This document shows, in pieces, positions 1-10,407 of a DNA stretch of 64,000 bases; within the stretch, counting starts at the first letter, position 1, and each line of letters starts with the position of its first letter. Source of the stretch: Malachius bipustulatus (taxonomy: Eukaryota > Arthropoda > Insecta > Coleoptera > Melyridae); assembly GCA_910589415.1 (NCBI GenBank), contig OU342639.1, positions 11,540,268 through 11,604,267 on the forward strand. The letters run 5' to 3'. The position numbers and the translations under genes are program-made. The notes below the pieces were generated by a model. That model saw only the letters and a program-made list of their open reading frames with translations, was not told the origin of the DNA and made no database searches.

Positions 1-595
1 GGAAAACCTAAAATTTTCCATTTTACCTTTTCTCATTTATTGACAATTTTATTAAAGATTATAAATTATTATTATTATATTATATTTTATGAAGAAAATG
101 AAAATGTGGTTTCACTTTTCCCCAATCTTTAATAATGACGTCAATAAAATAAGAAAAACTAAAATTGAAAATTTTGTTTTTTATATGAATAATATACAGG
201 GTGTCCCATAATATATGTGGGCAATCTCCCGGATTTGGGTAAATTTCGTAAAAATAAATGAAAAAATAGCTATAAAATTAATTCCTCAGAGGCACCCCTA
301 CAAAGATATATTAGCTGTTGAAATTGAGGGTTAAAAATCAATTTTTTGCAATAACTTTTTTATTTCTTGACCGATTTTGATAATTTTTGGTTTTATTTTG
401 TATTATTTTGGACTGTTTAGAATAGTGTTTCATAATCTTTGGTAGCACATACATAGACCTCGGGATGGCATAAACCCCTCATTCACTTGAAAGAAAACAA
501 TAAAAATAATAATTTTACAGTTTTTTAAGGTTAATTTCCTTTTTATTTGATATTTTTTACATAAAAAATGTCTTTTTATTTATTTCGATAGAGCG
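1..595. other. AT-rich repeat-derived DNA without a gene
   Basis: No convincing coding region is visible. An ACAGGGTGTCCCA terminus starts near 197. It is the same terminal motif seen on several inverted-repeat elements further on, so this is probably one end of a decayed non-autonomous DNA transposon. I did not find its partner end. Confidence 0.4.
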
Positions 596-1006
596 AACCG
601 TTATCGAGATAAACGTCCTTCTAATAGTTGATGCCTCGCAGGAACTTTCTAAATTTCAAATAAATTTTAACAAGATGGCTGATCTATGACAGTAAATTGA
701 GCAGGAAACAAAACAATAACTTAATTAAATACACGTCAAATAGTGTCAAAGATTTCATTTCATGCAGATTCAATTCTAACTGATTTTAAAATGAGTTACA
801 CAAACGCTGAATACGCAGAAAATCAGTTAGAATTGAATCTGCATGAAATGAAATTTTTGACACTGACGTGTATTTAATTAAGTTATTGTTTTGTTTCCTG
901 CTCAATTTACTGTCATAGATCAGCCATCTTGTTAAAATTTACTTGAAATTTAGAAAGTTCCTGCGAGGCATCAACTATTAGAAGGACGCTTATCTCGATA
1001 ACGGTT
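596..1006. repeat. Foldback element with ~190-bp arms
   Basis: The segment 596-787 is repeated as its reverse complement at 819-1006, around a spacer of about 31 bases. Outer ends read AACCGTTATCGAGATA and TATCTCGATAACGGTT. The arms match closely with a few substitutions and one short indel in the middle. This is a foldback or MITE-like repeat. Its right end abuts the endonuclease remnant that follows, so one insertion may have interrupted or captured the other. Confidence 0.8.
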
Positions 1007-1016
1007 TATCTCATTT

Positions 1017-1996
1017 CTGCTAAACTGTTTCTCTGTCTTCCCTGTATAACTTTCTGCTATTGTACTCTCTCTCAGTTTGCGCGTCCTTATTGTAATCCTC
1101 TTGCTCTTGTTTTCCTGCTCAACCGTACTGCTTTCTTTTTGCTCTGTTTTTGTTCTCATCTTTGACGCCACTAGGTAGTGGTCTGAATATATTTCAGCTC
1201 CTCTTTTCACTCTCGTATCCATTATCTCGTTTAAGTTGCTCCTATTCACAATAAATATAATCTATTATCGACTTCTCTCCTCTGCTTCTTACTTCTCTTG
1301 TAAACTTGTGTATATCTTTATGTTCGAAAATTGTATTTGTGATGACAAGATTATTAAACCAAGCAGAACTCTATCATAGTCTATACGCCCATTGTTATTT
1401 CTTGTGTCTTCTCCGTGTCTTCCAATAGTCTCTCCTGTTTCTTCGTCATTTTTTCCCACCCTAGCGTTAAAATCTCCCATCAATATTAATCTGCCTCTAA
1501 TCTTCTCAATTTCTTCTGATAATTGTTCCCAAAAGTCATCTTTTTTCTGTGTTTTCTCACCTTCCCCAGGTCCATATATTATCATCAGTGTTGTTTTCTT
1601 ACGCTCTTTTAGCTCCATTTCAACTTTCAGCATGTTTTCACTTACTGCTGTCCAGTTCCTCAGGTATTTCAAATTTGTGTGCTTAATTATGCATCCTACG
1701 CCTTCTCTTGCTCTCTCATTTGGGTCTACGCCACTATATAACAATGTGTCGCCTTTTTTCAATATTTTCTCTCCCTTTCCTTTCATTTTTGTTTCGGTTA
1801 TGCCCAATATATCTAGATTTGCCTTGTCAAATTCTTCCTCCAGCTCATCTTGACCCTTATCTTTAATGCTCCGTACATTCCAAGTTCCTAACTTCCATAT
1901 CGTCTGTTCTTGCTTATTTCTCTTGGTTCCTGATTTCTCCCATGTGATTATTTCCTTGTCCATTGCCTTGTCCGTCGTCACCGCCCTGTATCCCAT
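1017..1996 (-). pseudogene. Non-LTR retrotransposon endonuclease remnant
   Basis: Reading leftwards from 1996, the product has the layout of an AP-type endonuclease of a LINE: a WNVRSI start motif, ITETK with the catalytic glutamate, GDFNARVG, and, after a frame break near 1290-1250, a closing SDHYLVASK motif. This is the endonuclease type often labelled craniofacial development protein 2-like in insect genomes (RTE-like), a family label given from memory. No reverse transcriptase follows, and the open frame is interrupted, so it is a dead fragment. The family nicks target DNA to prime reverse transcription. Confidence 0.7.
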
Positions 1997-2511
1997 CTTC
2001 CCCTTCTAGTTTTTTCTTGTGGTTCGAGTTATTTTTCTAAGTTGTTCTTCGAACTTGTCTCCCTCTGGTGATCTCTGGAAAACTGTTCGTTTCAGACTAT
2101 ATTACCGCCGCTTCCAGATCCAATTCTCCCCACTTCCGTCCCTTCCTCAAGATCTTTGAGTGTGTGGACCTCACCGTTGATAATCAGTTTGTTATATTTA
2201 ACTATTGCCTTATATCCTCGCTTATATCCGTTCTCTCTTGCTTCCTTGATTTTTGGTATTTATCAGAATAATACGAAAATAAAAATAATTTTTGAAATCT
2301 CTTTCTGTCATTGCATTGTCCTTCTGGCTGCCCAACTTTTTCCCCAACCGACCCTGTAGCTCCCACGGTTTCCGAGATCTCCCATGCTCTTTATTCTTAT
2401 CTTGGCCACAGTGTATAACCAATTTTAAGGCTGTCAACTCAAGCAACGTGGTGGAGAGCTTAGAGTTGCGTAAAAGTTTTACCCCCATAACTTTTACCTC
2501 ACTTGAAAAAT
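1997..2511. other. Intergenic, nothing recognised
   Basis: Only short open frames occur, on both strands, with no recognisable domain and no splice context. It is probably repeat-derived. Confidence 0.4.
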
Positions 2512-2780
2512 CGACGTTTTGACAACCAATTCTGAAACGCCAATATTTTTTACACAAAGGTACTCTTGGTCAAAAGCTTCAGGAGGCACCGTTTCCAAGA
2601 AAAAATCAAAAAAGTACAAAATTCAATATGAACCAAAAAATTATTTTTAGTTATTTTCAAAATTAAGTATTTGATAAAAAATGTAAATTTCTCAAAAACA
2701 GTGCCTCCTTTTCACAAGGAGTACCTTCTTTGTGTAAAAAACATTAGCGCATTGGAATTAATATTTGCTGTCAAAACGTC
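2512..2780. repeat. Foldback element with ~89-bp arms
   Basis: Positions 2512-2600 (CGACGTTTTGACA inward to AGGAGGCAC) are matched in reverse complement by 2693-2780 (GTGCCTCC inward to CAAAACGTCTG). Matching is imperfect but extends across the arms. This is a non-autonomous inverted-repeat element lying about 110 bases before the minisatellite. Confidence 0.7.
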
Positions 2781-2820
2781 TGTTGAGATTAATTGGCAAC
2801 CCTTGAGGTCTGTTTTGTAG

Positions 2821-2857
2821 GACAACGTGGCAACACAGCAACACGTTGTTATGGAAG
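2821..2857. other. Short hairpin next to the array
   Basis: ACAACGTG and CACGTTGT lie within a few tens of bases of each other and would pair as an 8-bp stem. It sits in the unique-looking lead-in to the minisatellite. No function is implied. Confidence 0.35.
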
Positions 2858-2889
2858 GTGTGGTGTGACTGTGAGGCCAGTCAACAAGG

Positions 2890-4790
2890 ACTCGTGCCGG
2901 ACCTGCCGGCCAGGAGACTGGTACATACCTACCTGTCTCCTCGTCAGTGCCCGACCTGCCGGCCAGGAGACTGGTACATACCTACCGGTCTCCTCGTCAG
3001 TGCACGACCTGCCGGTCAGGAGACTGGTACATACCTACCGGTCTCCTCGTCAGAGCCGGACCTGCCACCCAGGAGACTGGTACATACCTACCGGTCTCCT
3101 CGTCAGTGCCGAACCTGCCGGCCAGGAGACTGGTACATACCTACCGGTCTCCTCGTCAGTGCCGGACCTGCCGCCCAGGAGACTGGTACATACATACCGG
3201 TCTCCTCGTCAGTGCCGGACCTGCCGGCCAGGCGACTGGTACATATACCTACCAGTCTCCTCGTCCGGACCTGCCACCCAGGAGACTGGTACATACCTAC
3301 GGGTCTCCTCGTCCGGACCTGCCGGCCAGGAGACTGGTACATACCTACCGGTTTCCTCGTCTGGACCTGCCGGCCAGGAGACTGGTACATACCTACCGGT
3401 CTCCTCGTCCAGACCTGCCGGCCAGGAGACTGGTACATACCTACCGGTCTCCTCGTCAGTGCCGGACCTGCCGGCCAGGAGACTGGTACATACCTACCGG
3501 TCTCCTCGTCAGTGCCCGACCTGCCGGCCAGGAGACTGGTACATACCTACCGGTCTCCTCGTCAGTGCCGGACCTGCCGGCCAGGAGACTGGCACATACC
3601 TACCGGTCTCCTCGTCAGTGCCGGACCTGCCGGCCAGGAGACTAGCACATACCTACCGGTCTCCTCGTCAGTGCCGGACCTGCCGGCCAGGAGACTGGTA
3701 CATACCTACCGGTCTCCTCGTCAGTGCAGGACCTGCCGACCAGGAGACTGGTACATAACTACCGGTCTCCTCGTCAGTGCCGGACCTGCCGGCCAGGAGA
3801 CTGGTACATACCTACCGGTCTCCTCTCGTCAGTGCCGGACCGGCCGGCCAGGAGACTGGTACATACCTACCGGTTTCCTCGTCTGGACCTGCCGGCCAGG
3901 AGACTGGTACATACCTACCGGTCTCCTCGTCAGTGCCGGACCTGCCGCCCAGGAGACTGGTACATACCTACCGGTCTCCTCGTCAGTGCCGGACCTGCCG
4001 GCCAGGCGACTGGTACATATACCTACCGGTCTCCTCGTCCGGACCTGCCGCCCAGGAGACTGGTACATACCTACGGGTCTCCTCGTCCGGACCTGCCGGC
4101 CAGGAGACTGGTACATACCTACCGGTTTCCTCGTCTGGACCTGCCGGCCAGGAGACTGGTACATACCTACCGGTCTCCTCGTCCAGACCTGCCGGCCAGG
4201 AGACTGGTACATACCTACCGATCTCCTCGTCAGTGCCGGACCTGCCGGCCAGGAGACTGGTACATACCTACCGGTCTCCTCGTCAGTGCCCGACCTGCCG
4301 GCCAGGAGACTGGTACATACCTACCGGTCTCCTCGTCAGTGCCGGACCTGCCGGCCAGGAGACTGGCACATACCTACCGGTCTCCTCGTCAGTGCCGGAC
4401 CTGCCGGCCAGGAGACTGGCACATACCTACCGGTCTCCTCGTCAGTGCCGGACCTGCCGGCCAGGAGACTGGTACATACCTACCGGTCTCCTCGTCAGTG
4501 CCGGACCTGCCGGCCAGGAGACTGGTACATAACTACCGGTCTCCTCGTCAGTGCCGGACCTGCCGACCAGGAGACTGGTACATACCTACCGGTCTCCTCT
4601 CGTCAGTGCTGGACCTGCCGGCCAGGAGACTGGTACATACCTACCGGTTTCCTCGTCTGGACCTGCCGGCCAGGAGACTGGTACATACCTACCGGTCTCC
4701 TCGTCAGTGCCGGACCTGCCGCCCAGGAGACTGGTACATACCTACCGGTCTCCTCGTCAGTGCCGGACCTGCCGCCCAGGAGACTGGTAC
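2890..4790. repeat. GC-rich 53-bp minisatellite, left part
   Basis: About 36 head-to-tail units. The main unit is 53 bp; a 48-bp variant lacks the CAGTG segment. Each unit contains AGGAGACTGG, then a 10-base loop TACATACCTA, then CCGGTCTCCT. The flanks pair as a 10-bp stem with one G-T wobble. A higher-order period of 774 bp is visible: four rare variants recur exactly 774 bases apart (ACATATACC at 3241 and 4015, GTTTCCTCG at 3351 and 4125, GTACATAACT at 3751 and 4525, TCCTCTCG at 3821 and 4595). The unit has no stop codon in the forward frames, so long ORFs arise automatically. The array ends abruptly at GTAC (4787-4790), where an LTR element is inserted. Confidence 0.95.
4787..4790. repeat. 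Target-site duplication GTAC, left copy
   Basis: GTAC directly precedes the TGTAAC start of the solo LTR. The same four bases follow its TTTCA end at 10400-10403. The copy lies in the satellite unit at the point where the hairpin loop begins. Confidence 0.8.
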
Positions 4791-5284
4791 TGTAACGGAG
4801 AAGACCCGGGCCTCATGGTCTGTGGCGAAAAGCCACCGTGTGATCGTCTAGTTTTCCGAATTTCTCCTAATAGGACCGCTGTGTTTTCCTCGTTGTGTTT
4901 ACCGTAATTACCGTAGTCACCCCTGCTCTTTGATTGAGGTATGCCAGGATTACTATGGCCGAAGCGGATGCGCAAAAGAACCTACTATGACTCATTGTAT
5001 CTCGGTTGATTGGGATTTCCCACAGAAAAGCGGGGAAATTTACTGAGACTTGTTGTTGACTGTGGACTTCTTATCAGATGTCTAAAAGCGAGTGATGAGC
5101 GAGAGAATTTGTTTGCAAGAGCGTGAAATGGTGAAAGGCGAGAGGGGCTGTGATTTTGCATAGAGAGTACAAAACAATGGAAAGCGAATGATGAATCCCT
5201 TTCATGCATTTTTCAAACTCTAATCCATTTCGGATTCCACTCTTTTGCACACCTGTGCTTTCTTATTATTTCGTTTTGCTTTTG

Positions 5285-5525
5285 TTTTGGTTACAGACTA
5301 TCCGGTATATTGCGGAAATGTCTTATTATTTCGTTTCGCTTTGGTTTCGGTTACAGAGTATCCGGTATATTGCGGAAATGTCTGTGTGATTCACCTATTT
5401 AACGATTTTCCTTGCCTAATTTCCTTTTTCTAGTTTCTTTGATTTCATTTCAAGCAACAGCTTGAATTAATTAAAGAATACAACCATGTTGGTTACAGAC
5501 GATCCGGTATATGGCGGAAATGTCT
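5285..5525. repeat. Internal short tandem repeats of the solo LTR
   Basis: Three copies of a GTTACAGA-N-TATCCGGTATATTGCGGAAATG-like unit start near 5290, 5350 and 5492. The first two are adjacent; the third lies about 140 bases further on and differs slightly. Confidence 0.75.
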
Positions 5526-7310
5526 GTCTATTACCTATTCAATGATTATTGAATTCTCATTTTGTATTTTAATGACCTTTACTCGTTGACTCGCTCTTCC
5601 TTTCGTTTGGAAATTTTTATGAGCGTTTATTGTTGTGGGCTTTAACCTGATACACAGGCACACTCCACCCTACTTTTATGACCACTTGTTTGTTAGTCGA
5701 GTTTCTAGCTTGGCCTGAATGTCGAGAGCAGTGTTGCCATGTTTGTTTGATTTTCTACCTCCTCTTTAAACATTATACGAATGTCTTTCCAATTGGCTTT
5801 TTCCTTTTGTGAAAGCGGTTTTCCTGAATTAACGCCATACTCATAATAGTTGTTTTAACTCATTTTGTTTATTTGTTGTGTCGTCGTTTTGCCTCACTGG
5901 GCTACCTTTATTTGGCCTCTTTTGGACCGTCAATACCTATTTGCCCTGCGGCTACCTTTTTGTGCTACCTGGCCTCGTAAGGCGATGAGTCAATATACCT
6001 TATCATTTCGAATACGACGTTCTCTGCAATTCGCAGTTTGTTTTGCTATTTTAAATGTGATGACCAACTGACCAAACTAGGCCGCTATTCTAAGATTATT
6101 CCGCAGGCTTGCCTGGGTAATAATTGAATGCTGGAATTTTTACGAATACCTATTCTGGAGCCGGTTTGTTTACGGATATCGAGACCAACCATCGATTCCA
6201 CCGTGGTCCAAGGTTTTTACCCCTAACACCTGTTTAGAAAGCAGATAACTCAGTCCAGACTGGCAATAACATTTTATAGCAATTTTCTGCGGAGTTTGTT
6301 TTTAAATTTTGAATGGAGTTGACATTCGTATGATGTGCTAAAGGAGTTTTGATTTTGATTGATTTTGATTGGCTTTTCACATACTCGAGACTAATTTGTT
6401 TTTGGTTGCTTTGGGTTTTTTATTTGTGAATTGCCTGTACTACAACTGCGGGTGCTTTTCGCCCCGTTGCGTTCTACGATTTCCACTTTAAAGAGTCATG
6501 CTCCTGTACTGGTACAACGGAGGTCTTCACCTGGACATCGAGGTGAATGCCTCCCCCAACGTGGAATAATCGAGTACCTATCATGAATGCTAATTGGGTG
6601 TTGTAATGGAACTGGTATTTCCGGATAATGTATGCTAGTGGCAGATGCTACATCTGACAACCCTGCCTACTGTGGCTGCTAGTTCCAGTTATGGCGCTTA
6701 CAATGGGAACGGCTCACTTTCACTCTCTAAAATGTCGTATAATTTAAAGGGACAGCTTCCTGCCTAATATTTGTTTGATCCTACATCTGCACTAAGTAAA
6801 CTCGGATTCTTGGAAAATTAGGATGACTGAATTATTTCTAATCACAGGCCGTTTTATTTAATCCCTGACCTGGGTTCACTTTCTTCCTAGCTCTATCTCA
6901 TTTTCCTATACGTGAATTTGTGATTATTTGTTGAAGTATGTCTATTTCCGGCCTAACTTGGTTTATTCCTAATAACGTGCCTCTTTAATTATTTTTCACA
7001 GGTTATTTTATTCCTGACCTGGGTCCATTTTCTTCCTAGCTCTATCTCAATTTCCGATTCGTAATTATTTGTTGTTGAGGGATGGCTTCCTGCCACGGTC
7101 TCTTTATTGGTTAACGTGATTGAGTAGGTACCTACTAGGTATTTGCTGCTGATGCCGCCTAATTCCTAGCTGATTATTTTACTTGGTTTAAAATGGGATC
7201 TGCGCTCGTGAATTTGCCGAATCTGTTTGATTATTTATTTATGTGGATTTTATTTCGAAGAGAGATCTTCCCTAACTATTTTCTCATTGGGTTTTCCTGG
7301 GTTTAGGAGG

Positions 7311-7672
7311 GAAATTCGGCCGGAGTTCACACAGGCGTCATCTCTGGCTGAATTATCGGGTTAGAATTGTGATTAGAAGTTCTGTTCGGGTGCTATTTGA
7401 CACTAACCAAATTGGCAATGGAAATTCTCAGGTAGATGATGGAAAACTCAGCCGGAGTTCACATAAACGTCGTCTCTGGCTGAATTATCGGGTAAAGAAG
7501 TGTGATTTAGAAATTTGTTCGGGTGCGATTTGACCCTCACTAAATTCGCAATGGAAATTCTCAGGTAGATTAAGGAAAACTCGCCGGAGTTCACATAACG
7601 TCGTCTCTGGCTGAATTTTAGGTTAAAGAAGGATTTGCAGGCCGGAGTTCACATAAACGTCATCTCTGGCCA
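7311..7672. repeat. Four tandem blocks beginning GCCGGAGTTCACA
   Basis: GCCGGAGTTCACA followed by a CTCTGGCTGAATT-like segment recurs near 7320, 7450, 7575 and 7640. The first two intervals are about 130 bp and the later copies are shortened. This repeat supports the view that the surrounding 5.6 kb is LTR-like regulatory DNA and not coding sequence. Confidence 0.75.
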
Positions 7673-8047
7673 ACAATTAAAGGGTTAAGGAGTCAGATGC
7701 GACCTGCTTGGAAGCTGATCTTCATCTGCCTGGTTTGCTCTAAGACGTCTGCTTTTATAGAAGCAGCGGTCCGCTTTCTAAACACCACGCAACAATGCAC
7801 CTTATTGACACTGCCTCATGTCGTGATTTATTCCTTAATCATATTTCCCTAATTACGAGACTTAGCGCTTTGACCTCGCGGCTACCTTACTGAATTGTCC
7901 TAAACCTGAACTACCTAAATTTTCCTTCAAATCGGCCGACGCGTTCTGCACCTTTCCATTGTGTCTAGTTATTATAATTGCACCGGTTCCATCTTCATTT
8001 TGCATTTTCACCTACTTGCATTTTCGGGACCGCAGCGAATTTTCGGC

Positions 8048-9925
8048 TTTTTTTTTTTATTGAAAATGCACATGCACTGCAGGGAAATCCCTATGACGCT
8101 CTGGGAGCGGTGCATGAGCGGAGATATCGATTCACGTTGGTCTTGAATCTCCTTAGGTTGTATACTTCGGGAAACACGCCCTTTGGAATGCTATTCCAAA
8201 GTGATGCGGTTCTATACATAAAAGAAGTCTGAAATAGGGTGGTACGAGGTGTAACGAGCTGAACCTGATACGGATGAGCGTCTGCGGCTCGACGTGTATT
8301 TCTGCCCGGTCTTGTTCTTGGTGGGATCAAGCGGGCCACGTCTTTTGAACACTTTCCATTAAAATATCTGTAAAACAGACTCAGGTCAGCTACTCTTCTT
8401 CGATGTTCGAGAGTGTCTAAATTTTTTGTCAAATCTGGGCCCCAATCAAGCGGATGGCTCTTTTCTGAATAGAGTCGAGTAGTCTCAGCGTATGTTTGGG
8501 AGCAGAGCTCCAAACATGTGAGCAGTACTCCAAGGATGGTCGGATTTGAGCCTTGTATAAGAGCAGAAGCTGTTGTGGTGTATAAAATTTCTTCGTGCGG
8601 AAGAGTGTTCCAAGTTTTTGAGAAGCACTCTTCGCCAGACCTGCAACATGATCATGCCAAGACATGTTCGCTCCGAGGCTCAATCCAAGTAAACGAAGAG
8701 ATGACGCTGGGGTAAGAGAGTGTCCCGCCATCATTATATCTGGCTCCAAAACGTTGGTCTTTTTGGAGAAGATGACTGCTTGGGTTTTTCCAGCATTAAA
8801 TTGGACTTGGTTTCTATCGCCCCAAGTTAGAATGTGTTGCAAGTCATTGTTAAGTATGGCAACTTCTTGCTCCCTGCGAGTCTGTGCGTCGATGGCAGAT
8901 GTTCGCGCTTCTAACGTATAAGAAGATATGAGGGTACTGTCGTCGGTAAAACTGTATATTGGATTTTTTGTTGTTTCAAGCAAGTCGTTTATAAATATTA
9001 GAAAGAGAGTCGGAGATAAAATGGATCCCTGAGGCACACCGGCATTGATGGAAAAGGTCTCAGAAAGAACTCCATCGACTGCCACCTGCAATGAACGATC
9101 TCCGAGATAACTCGCAAGCCACAAGCAGAATTTCTCGGGCATGCCATAGGCCTGCAGTTTTGCCAACAGTCCATCATGCCAAACACGGTCGAAAGCTCTA
9201 GAAATATCAAGCGCAACCTCTCGAGACTCCCCATGGTGCTCGATTGCGCTGTTCCACAGCTCGGTGACGTAAGTGAGGAGGTCACCAGTTGACCTCTGTT
9301 TGCGGAATCCGTATTGGCGGTCGCTGATTATGTTAGCTCCTTCCAAGTATTTTAAAAGATGTTGGTTAATAGCTTTCTCCATAATCTTGGATATTACTGA
9401 AAGCAGTGCCACTGGTCGATAGTTACTTGGTATAGTTTTTTTGCCTTTCTTGGGAATAGGTTGGATCCGTGCACATTTCCAGCAAGAAGGAAATATTCCC
9501 TTTTTATACGACAAGTTGAAAAGTCGGCAGAAAACAGATGACAGCTCAGTGGCGCATTTTTTTAGTACGATAACAGGTACGTCATCGGGCCCAGAAGCTT
9601 TGTTTGGGTCTAAGGCTAACATAATGCGCTTTATGACACGCTGTCGGAAAACAATGTCTGACATTTTGGTCTCCACGGAAGGGATCATTGGCGGAGTTCT
9701 TCCATGAAAGTCGACGGAAGAGTATGAAGAAAACACTCCCGCCAACAAGTTCGTCTTCTCAGTAGCCGTGGATGCGATAGTCCCATCTGTCCGTGTAAGT
9801 GGTGGAATCGTGGATCTGGTGAAGTTCTGGCTGACTGCCTTAGTTACCGACCAAAAAGATTTCGAACCGTTAGGGCAGGAGAGAAGTTTGTTCCTAATTC
9901 TTTGGTTGTGAGTTTCCTTGGTTTG
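8048..9925 (-). mobile_element. 5'-truncated non-LTR retrotransposon (LINE)
   Basis: On the minus strand a reverse transcriptase reading frame runs from about 9916 to 8429. It carries YRPVALLSVISKIMEK, QYGFRKQRSTGDLL, ALDISRAFDRVWHDGL, GVPQGSILSPTLF and the active-site variant FTDD in place of YADD. The C-terminal part continues in another frame at 8513-8091 (SLFYRYFNGKC, ASLWNSIPKGVFP), so a frameshift near 8430-8510 has broken the gene. The endonuclease half is missing (5' truncation). A short 3' end with AATAAA and an A-tract (T-tract at 8048-8058 on the plus strand) marks the retroposed end. The reverse transcriptase looks like the jockey/CR1 group; the clade is inferred from memory. It is nested in the solo LTR, which shows the LTR is older. 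Confidence 0.85.
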
Positions 9926-10399
9926 ATCTATTTATTGCTATTGCAGTTTATTAGTTCGCCCTATCGATTGGTGTAATTTTCATTATCGTAGGTATGATAC
10001 CTAACGAGTTACCATTGTCTCTGCAAAGGCTTATTGTCTGAATCATGATTTCACATTCCTTCACCCGGTCTGTTTCTAGGTCAGCTCAACCTTTCAATCG
10101 GCGCGGGGTGTCTGATAGAGGCATAGTGCCAGATAGAGGCATCTGGCAATATTTATCTACCCTTGCGGTGGCCGTCTCTTCGATGTTGTTAAAAGTGCTG
10201 GAACTCCACTAGCTAGAGCGCTTCTATTTTATGCATATTTAATAAGCTGACGGGAATCGTTTACTTGATGTAACGGCGGGTGGCTGCGTTTTAATTACCT
10301 TACCTAATTCTTGCACTGTTTGCTTTTTCGATTTGGACTGATTTAATGAGGGCGATGGAATAATTTCCTTATCATCTTACCTAGGTGCGATCCATTTCA

Positions 10400-10407
10400 G
10401 TACATAC
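10400..10407. repeat. Abutting target duplications GTAC-ATAC between two LTR elements
   Basis: Positions 10400-10403 (GTAC) repeat 4787-4790. Positions 10404-10407 (ATAC) repeat 23925-23928. These eight bases are all that remains of the satellite between the two insertions. Removing both elements leaves GGAGACTG, GTACATAC, then CAACCGGTCTCC, which is an ordinary satellite unit with one substitution. Confidence 0.8.

Larger units (their letters stand above)
4791..10399. mobile_element. Solo LTR (about 3.7 kb) with nested LINE
   Basis: The segment begins TGTAACGG, ends CCATTTCA, and is flanked by GTAC on both sides, as expected for an LTR integrated by a retroviral-type integrase. No second copy of the ends and no gag or pol is present, so a solo LTR left by recombination is the simplest reading. 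Subtracting the nested LINE (about 1.88 kb) leaves about 3.73 kb, close to the 3.83-kb LTRs of the neighbouring intact element, and both start TGTAA(C/T)GG. The body differs, so it is a related but distinct family. It has internal tandem repeats: three copies of a roughly 60-bp unit near 5290-5520, a duplicated block near 6840-7080, and four partial copies of a roughly 130-bp unit near 7315-7670. A deletion derivative of another element type is possible but less likely. Confidence 0.7.

Noticed and set aside
2890..4790. CRISPR-like array
   Set aside because: There are no unique spacers: the whole unit repeats. The genes around it are eukaryotic.
2793..4907. Long ORFs (up to about 650 codons) on both strands of the minisatellite, and similar ones at 23830-25320
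   Set aside because: The repeat unit simply lacks stops, and 53 is not a multiple of 3, so all forward frames cycle through the same three peptides. There is no domain, no start context and no splice support.
4791..10399. A complete second LTR retrotransposon
   Set aside because: No duplicated terminal segments and no gag or pol of its own. The only RT present belongs to a nested LINE in the opposite orientation.
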